A DNA stretch of 64,000 bases, taken from assembly GCF_000247815.1 (NCBI RefSeq), contig NC_021700.1, positions 20,662,746 to 20,726,745 of the forward strand, given 5' to 3'. This document shows, one piece after another, positions 53,451 to 64,000 of this stretch. Source of the stretch: Ficedula albicollis (taxonomy: Eukaryota; Chordata; Aves; Passeriformes; Muscicapidae). The translations under genes were made by a program, and so were the position numbers. The notes beneath the pieces were generated by a model. The model made no database searches. It was not told the origin of the DNA and saw only the letters and a program-made list of their open reading frames with translations. Position 1 is the stretch's first letter, and each line of letters starts with the position of its first letter.

Positions 53451-56400
53451 GGAAATGACCAGGGCTGTTAGGTCAGACTGGGTAGAAAAGAATGACAGTC
53501 TCCTCATATTCAATCAGCCCCCAATTACAGTTTATCAGCAAGAGAGCAGATCAGAAATGAGTTTTGCTACAATTGGAGCTCTCTGCATCCATCCATATGA
53601 GTCTTGGTGCTCCATATCTAATAAACAGCTCTTGGTATTTAGTTCCCCTGGAACAGTTTATCTATTTGATCTGTCTGCTTCTTCTTATGATTCAAGGTCT
53701 CTTAAAATGAGAAACAAATATCAAAATATCCAGCCATTGAGAAATATTTTATTTGTTCGTTTAAAGTTTCAAGCAAAAATTGAACCTTTATTCTTTTACA
53801 TTTCTCAAAAAATTTACCTAATTTATTTCCCTTTATAGGTCAGTTCAGTCTGTGATGAATCTGTCATATTTTGAAAGCTAAATCTTTCCAGACTTGGCTA
53901 AAACTATGAAACTTGACTTAGTAAGACTTTTTTTTTTTCCTGAAAACACTTATTATGTAAGTGAAATCAGATCCTATGGTATGTCTGTCTACTTCGTTGA
54001 ATATTTCTCTAAAAATATTTTGTTTCCTAAATAAACTAAATTCCTTTCGCCTCTTCCTGAAACAATTTTAACACCTACAAGGTAAGAACCTTGGAATAAA
54101 TTGGAATAAATGTCCTTATTTCTTCTGAAATAAAACTGGGAAAAGTAGCAAAGTCTCTTCTATAAAGGTGCAGGAAAGTTTTTTCTGGTAATCACACATC
54201 AGTATAAAGCCTACCTTAGGAATCAAAAAGCCATGTATTTCAGCTGCTAATGAAAAATTCTCAGCACTAGCAAAAGTTTTATGCCTTGCTTTGTGCTATG
54301 GTGATACAAAGGTACACATAACTGATAGGAAAACACCCCAAAAATATTCCAAAATGTAAAAGAAAGGCCATGTAATTTGATTTAGAGATTTCAGTAACAG
54401 ATTGTTTTTCCCTCTTAATCTCATAGCTATGGACTACCTACCTGAAAGTGATGAAGTAGAGGCCAAAAGAAAGTGTATTTACTCAGTTAACTGATGTTTC
54501 AGACATGCTTCATAAGGATATACACATGCATATTGTCTTTACTTAAATATGTGTATGCAAAAAGAGGAATATGGGAGTAATTTTGTATAAATCTGTTCCA
54601 TTGCCTTTTGTAAATAATACATGAAATGCATACTTGCAAAGTAGCATTTACTGTATGTCATTCTGTAAACCTATATTTTCTAAAATATAATATTATTTTA
54701 AGCTTTCCTTTCTGTACTTCTTGCAAGGGGAAAAAAACTTTCAAGAAAGGAGTTAATCTAGTGACTTAGTGAATTATACTTCAGAATCTGGTCTTGTCTG
54801 TGGGCAAGAGAAAAACTGCTTCTAATGACTAAAAATATCAACCTTCCCTATGTCAAGCATTCTTTGATTTTGTGACCATAATGGCTGCAATTTTTCTAGA
54901 AATGGAGACTGTCTAGAATATAAATAAAAAAGTCGTAGCTGGCTTGTCCACTGAGAGGGAGTCTTGTGAGCACAGCAATCAAGGTACTTGTGCCAAGGGC
55001 TATCTGTCAGTCCTCAGGCAGAAGGAAGGGTCTCAGGAAGGATGCTGGTACATCTCTAAGTGTTCAGCATCTGCTGGGCCAGGAGGAAGTTCCAATATTC
55101 AGATCCTGCTGCGATGATCATAGCAGTTATCAGTCCTGAGCACAGGTCTTCCTCCAGCATGAGCTGTCACAACTCCACCGCAACTAATGAAAATGTGCAA
55201 AATTCCACCAGCTGAAGGATCTATTCTGGGGTTTGATGTAGGGAAAATGAGGAGCTTAAACTAGCAAGTTTCAGTACAGGATTGTGCCAGGTTTGTATTG
55301 TATGCTTTTTCTGAAAGAACTGTAGGTGTGCTTGCATAAATGGACTCTTTCCTAAAAATACTGAAGACATTTTTGGGTGCAGAATATGCTCACAGACCAT
55401 TAATTGGAACTTCTCCTATTCCATATATCTTGCCCCTCCCTCAGGCTGAGGGAGACAACTGCTGTACTGTCCTTGACCCAAGGATTTCCTAATTCTTTGT
55501 ATGGTCACAAAGAGTGGAACCTGCTCCTTTCAGCATTCTGAAGCTCACATAAGGCCCTAATGGCTGTGGTTCATGTGAAGTTTAGAAGGTGAAAGTCAAG
55601 GAGTGCTCTGAATTTTCTTTTTAAAATAAACCACTGCCATTTTGACACCACTCCCTTTGAATGCCATGAGTATTTGTGTTGTGGCATCTGAAAGGGGACA
55701 GAAGCCCCCACACTGGATGGTAGAAAGATGAGACGTCCGATGAGCATAATTTTCTTTTTGTCTGCTTTTGTGGGTTTTTTTATTTTTATTTTTCAGTATT
55801 GTAGCAAAGAACAAATGGGGGTTCATTCCTACTGCGATACTCAGCAATGCTAAGACTGAGTGTTTTGAATTTTCCATGCAAATGCTTGTGCTAACTGCTG
55901 ACCTCCACTGGAAAAATAAGAGAGTTTTATGCCCCTGGACTGTAGAGTTAATGCAGCTGGAGTTTTTCAAAGGTGCCATTAGCAGGGATTGGACACCTCA
56001 GTTTTTAAATCAAATCTTGGTCTGAATGTCAGAGAAAGATGCAAAGCTCCATTACTCAAAGCTGTGCAGTTGTCCTTTGATCTATCACTGGTAATTTAAT
56101 ACAGAGCTTTGCTGGCTGTGGTGAATTTTTTTCTATTGCTGTTCCTGTTCTAAATGGCTTCTTGCTTCTGAGTGTTACATGTATTTTGGCAGAGCTCTCC
56201 CTGGCTCTATAGGGCTATAGAGAGCAAATTCAATGAGAGCAGAGAGCTGATTTGCTAACATAATGATTGCAGCTACATTTCAATGAAAGCTGCCATAACA
56301 ATGCAGCAGCAATACTTCATTGATCACTTCCCAAAGAGAGAAAACAAAAACATGAGTGATTTTGAGCTGGATGCTTTTCACTTCTGACTGAGGAAAAAAT

Positions 56401-59329
56401 CATGCGCCCATCTATAGAAGAGGCTTTAAATCATCCCTCAGCAATGGTGCTGGTGAGGAACTTCCACTGGTTATTGCATGGCAACGTGAAAAGGCAGCTC
56501 CCTGATATTACCTTTCCATGCCCCATTTCACATCACATTTACACATGGCAGAGAAGTCACGCTCACCACAGATCCTCATGGCAATTGCTCCGTTGACTTG
56601 AAGGGCAGATTGCATTTTTCATCCTTCCTGACCCTTCACAGTCCGTGAGAATTTTACTTAAAGAAGGTCCTAGAAAGGTCCCAAATTGTGCCAGGCTCAG
56701 GTGCATTTGTCCCAGTGCTTGACTGCTCAGGTCATGGACAGTCTGCAGGACAGTGTTGCAGACTGGGGGCAGATTACCTTGGACTGTGTCAACATCAGTG
56801 CCTACCCAACTCATTGCTGTACACTTGGGCTATGCCTTTCCTTTCTTATGTTTCCTCTCCACCAGTCTTCAAATCCTTCCTCTTGCTTAACACATTGGGG
56901 AAAAAAAAACACAAAAAAAATTTGAAGTGAATAGAGGGAGGCAAATAGCAACCAGGAAAGTAGTAGAGAATCATTCAATATCCAAGCTGAAGGAATGCCA
57001 TATGTGCAATAACTGGTTTAAAATACAAAAAAAAAGAAAAAGCATATAAATCAGAACATTATGGCTGCGTGAGAAAAATACCACCCTACTATGAACCACT
57101 TTCAGTGTGCTGGGGTAAGAAAGCCATGGTGCACAGAGCTCCTGTTTCTTCCACTTTTTGCCTTCTCATCCTTTCCTCAGTCACATCTGAAGAGTCACAT
57201 TGTACAGCTTTCATTTCTTGTGTTTAGGTCCACATCTTCCTTGAAGTCCCTGTGAAGGCAGTGCTTCATTCCCCTGACTGTATTACCTCTCTGAATTCCT
57301 CTTTACTTCCCTTCCATTCAGGTGCACAGTCTCCAAAGGCCTGGAGGTCTCTTGGTTTGGATATCCCACAAGCTAAAAGGACAGATATGGCATTTGTAAC
57401 TAGAATAGCAGGATTTTCATTATGACCTTTTTTTACTTTGAAGATAGAAAGGTTTTGGTTTTTTTAGCAGAGTTTTAATGTCATGTTCCAGACAAACCAC
57501 TCAGTACTTCAGTAAGACATTCCAGTAACAGTGTCCCGTTGGCATTGAAAATGTCACTTCCTGCACTGTTTTCATAGCTTAAATTAAAAATATTGATCAC
57601 CTACTATGAGAAGTAAACCACCTACATCTTACTGATCTAATTAAAAACATAATCAAAGTAGGCTTGAAGAATTCAATCTTACTAGACTGACGGAAATTTC
57701 TGGCAAACAATCTACAGCTGTGGGTTGCTGAAGTGCGAGGACATTAATGTCTAGTTCTACAAGTTCAAAGTAGATTTTATTTGTTTTAAAGTTCATTTCA
57801 TGAGCTAGGTTATTTAAAATTGAGAACTTATTAGGAGCTGAGAGAAGAAAATAAAGCACACTTTTCTCCTATTCTGTGTGACTAAGATGACAAGGAAGTA
57901 TATTATCCAATCTAAAATCTTGAAAGATGGATTGACTGGAATTGCTTAGTTGACAGATGTAATTTTCCTAGTAGAATAAGTTGATTAATTTTAAAAGCAA
58001 AATATTTTGATTATTTCATAGATATCAAATTGCATATAAATTGTATAAAGTAATAATGTTTAGGAGGATTATCTTAAAAAAAAGTTCATATTATTTAAAT
58101 AAAGAATTGAAATATATATTTGAAAGGTAAAAAATTATTATAGCAATTTTTAGCACTTATGCTTGTTTATTTTTCAGTCCTGGTTTGAAATGAATTCAAC
58201 TGAATCACCTTGAATGTCCTATCCATTTCTCTCAACTAGCTCATAACTGAGCCTAGGCTTTGGAAATGTGTACACCCATCAAAAGTGAACCACTTATGGC
58301 AAACAGAAGTTTCCAAATGCCCCTTCCTCTTCAACTCCTTTTCTTCTGGAAAGATCTCACTTACTGGAATAATTTCTTTTCTTTTTGAACATATTTCTAT
58401 ATTAAAAAAATAATTGTTCTTTCTCCCCCTCCAATTAATTTTAAATCTCTTCCTTAATAGATCACTGCCCAATGTTCAAGAGGCACCAAAGCTCCACCTC
58501 CTCTCTAAATTTTCTAAATGATTCTTCATTTTTGTCAGCAAATAAAGGTTTTGGGTATGCTATTTCTGCAACATAGTGTAGATTGCTAAGAAACTGATTT
58601 TAAAAAGGAGAAGTGAGGTTACATATCATTATTCTGCTTGACTTTTTAAGACTTATCTCAAAAGCTACTGTACTGTGTTCTTAATCCTCTAGAAATCACT
58701 GTTAACTAGTAAACCATAAATTGCCGTTATAAATTTTGTACTGAAGTGCCTAATTTTTTTCCTTTTGGCATAATCTTTCCCTCCTTGATTTTAGCCCTTC
58801 AAAACAAAACCAAAATGACCTAAGTATTCTCATCTATTATGTGATTCATTATTCATCTAGTACTAAGAATTTTTCCTAAATGACTAAAGCAACCATAGGT
58901 GTTTAATGCATATATAATTGGAGGTGTCAGTTATGGCCATTTATTAATATACATGTCCTCCTCTTCATAGATAAACAAATGAAGGCCACTAGCCTAAATT
59001 AAGATTTTCTTCTATCTAGTCCCACTCCTGCAGGTACAATTATGCTTTATAGCTGGCTTGCCAAAACCTAGCACAGAACATGCTGCCATAGCATTATAAC
59101 TGTTTACCCAGAGAAAATTTTCAATCCTTTTTGTGTAAGCTGTCATTTTTATAGATTCACTGGGAGAAGGGGGAGGAAACTGACCTTGGATTTCCTTACA
59201 TTTAGAAAAGAAAAATAATTAGCCGTCTCTTAGACACCTATATCCAAAATATAGCTAAAATATACTGCATGGTTCAAAAGTCTCTCAACTAAAACTTGTA
59301 ACTGAGGTTGCTGGTTAAAGTGAGAAGGC
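53451..59329. other. AT-rich unique DNA, no gene recognised
   Basis: About 5.9 kb. The longest open frame (53356-53838, 160 codons) has no recognised domain and lies partly in the LTR, so I do not call it a gene. Stretches near 56220-56400 and 57640-57860 have the composition of conserved vertebrate non-coding DNA, but this is a weak impression. Confidence 0.55.
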
Positions 59330-59607
59330 AAGTGCATGAAATCACCTTGAGGGGCAACAGGCAAAAACTGGAGCACAGAAAATTCCACCTGAACATGAGG
59401 AAGAACTTCTTTACTGTGCAGGTGACCATGCACTGGAACAGATTGCCCAGAGAGGCTGTGGAGTCTCCCTCTCTGCAGATACTCAAGAACTGCCTGGACA
59501 CAATCCTGTGCCATGTGCTCCAGAATGACCCTGCTTGAGCAGGGAGGCTGGACCAGAAGAGCCACTGTGGTCCCTTCCAACCTGACCCATTCTGCCATTC
59601 TGTGAAC
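59330..59607 (+). mobile_element. CR1 LINE 3' end, plus strand
   Basis: The stretch contains 'aacatgaggaagaacttctt', 'ctggaacagattgcccagag', 'ccctgcttgagcagggaggc' and ends 'acccattctgccattctgtga', the CR1 3' untranslated region and tail of a subfamily like that at 45180-45475. It is 5'-truncated, as most CR1 copies are. Confidence 0.9.
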
Positions 59608-62600
59608 GGAGTATGCAGTAAAATACTGTCATGTTGGGCTGTGCAGAGTGCCCAGCTGAAGGGCAAACATGTGCCTGCATTTGTCAGGAGTTATGTCAGA
59701 CAGTTCCTGTTAAATGCTTTGTGAAGCTTCTCTATAACTTGGTCTGTTGGCCTGCATCCAAGCAACAGAGTCCTTACAGATTTGGGCAAGAGAAAAAGGA
59801 GAAGCAAACGGATAAGAGAATGAGGCTAATTCTTCCATAGAAAGTATTGAAGGAGACAAGCACTATCAGATGTAAACAAAAAACATTTGAGACAGGAGAT
59901 TTTTACATTAGTTATTTCTTTTTAAAATGTCAGATATGTAGATAGCAGATATTTGCTTTAATTCCATATGCTGTGTTTTCAGTATATACTCAGAGAAATT
60001 ATGGTACAAAGCCTCAAGTGGAAAATTTGTTCAATTTGTGGGCCACAAAGCCTGAGGAAAAGTTCCTAGTTCTCCCACTGAACTCATGCATGATTTGCTG
60101 ATTTTTTTGATATTGTGTGAGGTACCTGAACATACAAATGCTAGCAGGACTAAACAACTGATGTGGATGTGAATGGCCATTTATAGTCCTGTTTTGGTTC
60201 AAGCAGGTTAATGTGGCTTTCACCAATGACCTGAGCATTTCTGATCAGATACAGGAAACTCTAACTCATCTGGACAACACCTGCTCACTTTTTTGTTTCT
60301 ATTTAAAAACAAAATGGTGTAAGAATAAACCATCCCAACCCAAGACAAGAGAAATGTCTATCTCAAAATCTGTTTACAACATTTCAGATATTGTCTGCTC
60401 ATGTTTGTTTACTTGCAGCAATGCATATCAACGTAACAGTTGAAAGCCAGGTAAAATCCCTGGTTTTTCCCAAGGCCACCAGCCTTTCCAAGAAAAGTCC
60501 ATTCTCTGACCCAAGCAGCTGCACGGGGGATCACCAGTTGCTGGGAGGCAGCCAGCAGAGGCCTGGGGCCACACATAACCAGCCCATGCACTGCTGTCTT
60601 TGCATAAAGTTCTTCTGAAATGGAAATACATAAAAAAGAAGGTGAAAAAAGGTCATTTTACTTCAGCAGTTCTTTTAACAATAATGAATAATCTTGGTCA
60701 CCAATTTTACAGCAGCTGTAATGTGTGAAGTTAATGTGTTTGCTCGTGTCACCATCATGTACGTGGACTGTGAGAATTATATGCTTTGCACTGGTTATGT
60801 CAGATTCTTTCCTTACCATAGCCAGTTCTGTTTGTATCATGCAAAGTGAGTAAGCTTCCACATTGTACATAACCTGGCATCATTAAATAAGACTTACTGT
60901 CTTCGAGTCAACAATAACCTTCTCTGGCATCAGAGACTATAACTATGATGCTAGATTACTTTACTCTCCTATATTAAATGCTACTGATTTTCCTATTTGT
61001 TCCACACTTTCTTGCACATAAGAGGAATTGCTTCATTTTGCCAGCTAGTGCTTATGGCAGAAAGCAGTTGAATTCATTCAGGAGAAATATATACCTGAAA
61101 ATATACCTCTGTGTTCTGTATTCAGAAATCTACAGAGAGATTAGATCCTATTACATTTTAATAATTATCCCTGATGGCCACACATTTCTGAAAGCCAAGG
61201 TAATACATTCATAAAAGAACCAAAAGAAAATATGCAAACAAAACACTAAAAAAAAAAAACCCAAAAACACACATATCAACCAAAAAACCACAACTAGAAA
61301 AAGCCCCTCACAATTTATCAATCTATGTACAGCAGAGTGGGCCATAAATTATGAAATACTCCAACTGTAGGACATTACAAAAACACACAAACCTCCCTCT
61401 GAATAGGGTAAGAAAAAAATTGGATAAGGTGAAAAACAACAAACATTGAAAGTGAACCAGCTCATGTTTGGTCGAAAATTCACCATATTGTGTGACCAGT
61501 GGGAAAACAATATGTGGATTTTTTCAAAGTGGTAAGAGCAATTCAGGTGATTTTTAAAAAGTCTTAGGTGGTCCTTTGATTGCTAAAAGCTGTGGAGTAC
61601 CAGTAGATATCACAGATTCAAGGTGAGCAGCAAAAGCACACAGACAAAGAGTAACTCTGAGCAGGTATGCTCAGGTGCTTGCTCTGTTCAGTTCTTGCTG
61701 CAGCTGCCAACCTGCCACAGAGGCTCAGTGTTGGGGTGAGAGGCATGCATTAAATGGCAGTCTGCTAAATATGGAGCTGCTGAATTTACTTGTTCTGTCG
61801 ACTGGTCTGCCCTCATTATGGCACAGTGTATTTTGGGTGGCTGAAAAGGCTGTTGAAATCCTCCAGGAACACCGACAGAAAGGGATGGAGTGGTTGAGCA
61901 CACTCAGAGTGTACTTGAACTAGTACTAGAACTATAGTGGGAAAAAAGAGTAGGAAAACGTTTTACTACCCTTACTCATTTACTTTTCTTTTTATACTGC
62001 TAATAAAATCTTCTTAAAAACAATGTTCAGAGAAATTTTGTACCATCCATAATGGCCAAATTACTGCTACCACCCCTCTGCTATTGTTAAAGAGAATCTC
62101 TTCTAATGCTGAAGCAGAGTCTGTGCTAAGTGACACTGGTGAAGAAAGGAGGATGTACAACATCACTGTTTATAAACATCCACATACCAAACATAGAAGA
62201 AACTACCCAATGTGACATTTCCAAAACCAGTGGCAATGCTCCAACAGCAGAGAGGCAGCTGTTCAATCCAAATAAAATGTACTCATTCATAGCTTGTGAA
62301 CAGAACAAAAAGAACTAAAAAGTTCTTAGTAATTTGTTCATGCTAACCATTTCAGCTTTGCTTCTCAATAATATACATATCTCCACTTCAAGTGCTGTAT
62401 GAAATTGCATGAGGAAAGCAAGTATGGCAAAAGTCCATTTTCCATACCTTCCTACTCTAGAAACAACCTCTCCACCACTAACCTGCTAGTAGTAAAGTGT
62501 GAAGAGATGTGGGCTCCAACCAGTTGCACTGTATTACCATTGCAGTAGCTCATTTTAACTGACCCCTCATAGGTCTGTGTAAGAGGGCACTTTTGGAACT

Positions 62601-63189
62601 CTACTATCTAGCCCAGATTTGACAAAGCATTCCTGGAGGAAACATCGTTGGGCCATATACCAGCTGCATAGGACAATGTTTGCAAAAAACTCTTTGTTGC
62701 ATGGCACTGCAAATCCCATGCAAAGTAACATCAACAAACTGTAAACAGCCTTACCGAAAATTAAAAAAGAGGGTCATGGAGGTTTAAATTAATGTTAAAA
62801 CTTTAGATTATGAGGCTGACAGACATCAGAGTAAATCTGGATAGAGTAATTTGAATGAGCTATTTGCATGTGGTGCCTCGACTTCCCAGGCAAACAAATG
62901 ATAAAACACAACCTAAAGAGCTCTGTATTCAGCTGCCATTCTAGGTGGAAAAATATTCCCCTAGGTTCTTTCTTTTTCAGATACCTCCCTTAGAATCACT
63001 TTCTGAGTTGCACAAATTACAGGCACAGCCATTCTGTACTAAAATACAACAATACAAAGCTAGAGAGCACAGCACATCCATCAGAGTCTGCATCTGCTGG
63101 CATACAGATAGCCAGGCGGTTCGGCCAACCTTGTATTGACCCCATTTGAGTTAATGTGGTCTGACTGCTTGTCTCCCAAATCTTGCAGT
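59608..63189. other. AT-rich unique DNA, no gene recognised
   Basis: About 3.6 kb. It has short A-rich runs (for example 61247-61290) and open frames under 85 codons with no recognisable domain. I see no other element to name. Confidence 0.55.
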
Positions 63190-63891
63190 CATAAGCCTTC
63201 ATTCTTCAAGTTTTCACATGACACCAAGCTGAACGATGCTGTTGAGGAACAGGATGCCATCCAGAGTGATGGAGGCTGTCCTGAGCCATCAAGAAGTAAG
63301 AATATATGAACATCAGGAGGTTGAACAAGGCCAAGTGCAAAGTCCTGGAGTTGTGTTGGAGCAAGCACCAGTATCATTACAGGCTGGGAGGTGGAGGGTT
63401 TGAGATCAGCCCTGCCAAGAAGGACATGGGGGAACCAGTTGTTTAAAAACTGCACGTGACCTGGTGACAGTCGCTCACAACCCCCAAACATTCCTGGGCT
63501 GCATCCAAAGCAGAGTGGCTAGCAAGGTGAGGGAGGGAATTCTGCCCCTCTGGTCTGTGCTGGTGAGACCCCAGCTGGAGCACTGCATCCAGCCCCAGAG
63601 TTCTTAGCACAGGAAACATATGGACCTGTTATAGTGGGTCTGGAGGAGAACCACAATGATGACCAGAGGGATGGGGTATCTCTTCTGTGAAGCCAGAGAG
63701 AGTTGGGGTTGTTCTGCCTGGGGAGACTTTGTGTGGAGTTTCCAGAACTTGATGGGGCTTATAAGAAAGACAGAGACCGTTTAATAAGGTCTCTTGTAAT
63801 AGGACAAGGGATAAATGATTTTAAAACAAAAGTGATCAGATTCAGGTTAGATAAAACTAAGAAATGTTTACAATGAGGGTGGTGAAACCAG
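63190..63891 (+). mobile_element. CR1 LINE fragment (reverse transcriptase end to 3' untranslated region), plus strand
   Basis: The stretch opens with 'cacatgacaccaagctgaac' (CR1 ORF2 after motif C), continues with 'cccctctggtctgtgctggt' and 'gaccccagctggagcactgc', and reaches 'caatgagggtggtgaaacca' before it is interrupted by other CR1 sequence at 63892. The normal end and tail are absent. It is moderately decayed. Confidence 0.85.
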
Positions 63892-64000
63892 TCCTGTTTA
63901 ATACCTTCATTGATGATCTGGATGAGGGGATTGAGTCTACCACAGCAGTTTAGCGGATGACACCAAGTTGGGTGTGAGTGTTGATCTGCTGGAAGCCAGC
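63892..64000 (+). mobile_element. Second CR1 LINE fragment, plus strand, runs off the window
   Basis: At 63892 the sequence jumps from CR1 3' untranslated wording back to ORF2 reverse transcriptase ('gtcctgtttaataccttcat', 'tgatgatctggatgagggga'), then 'ggatgacaccaagttgggtg'. A separate CR1 copy therefore starts here, in the same orientation. Confidence 0.85.

Noticed and set aside
53356..53838. 160-codon plus-strand open frame
   Set aside because: No recognisable domain, it begins within or next to a probable LTR, and its composition is ordinary; chance is the simplest explanation.

Overview
This window looks like a repeat-rich, gene-poor stretch of a bird genome, most likely a songbird (passerine). 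The evidence is the dominance of CR1 non-LTR retrotransposons, many ending in the avian ATTCTATGATTCTATGA-type tail, together with several long terminal repeats (LTRs) whose wording resembles passerine endogenous retrovirus LTRs. The family assignments come from recognition of sequence, not from a database search. I see no convincing host protein-coding exon, tRNA, rRNA or CRISPR array. Every coding-like stretch I can explain is a decayed CR1 open frame or an artefact of a homopolymer.

Layout. Positions 1-2003 hold a minus-strand CR1 abutting a plus-strand CR1 3' end. From 2004 to 19799 the DNA is AT-rich and mostly unique, broken by two probable LTR remnants (about 7560-7953 and 13305-14010). 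From 19800 to 33925 lies the complex core. It contains a large LTR (19860-22365) that split a CR1, a composite of two opposing CR1 elements present twice (about 22436-23972 and 27650-29174, offset 5202 bp), a near full-length minus-strand CR1 (28361-33108) nested inside a plus-strand CR1, and a probable solo LTR (30869-31412) nested inside that minus-strand CR1. Three uninterrupted runs of C (1159, 2042 and 339 bp) also lie here. From 33926 to 42754 the DNA is mostly unique. A cluster of plus-strand CR1 pieces fills 42755-45520, a probable LTR starts at 52837, a short CR1 lies at 59330-59607, and further plus-strand CR1 copies run from 63190 off the end.

How the parts relate. The core records successive insertions: plus-strand CR1, then minus-strand CR1 into it, then an LTR into the minus-strand CR1, then duplication of part of the composite. 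Reverse transcriptase motifs are visibly broken (FADD read as FADN in one copy and as an unrelated FTGS in another), so none of these elements looks active. Small adjacent direct duplications (40, 41, 65, 95, 327 and 329 bp) recur through the window.

No new biological system is convincingly visible. The most striking observations are the kilobase pure-C tracts, which I think are probably assembly gap-fill or sequencing artefacts, and the patchy near-identity of the duplicated CR1 composite, which points to gene conversion, recent duplication or an assembly duplication.
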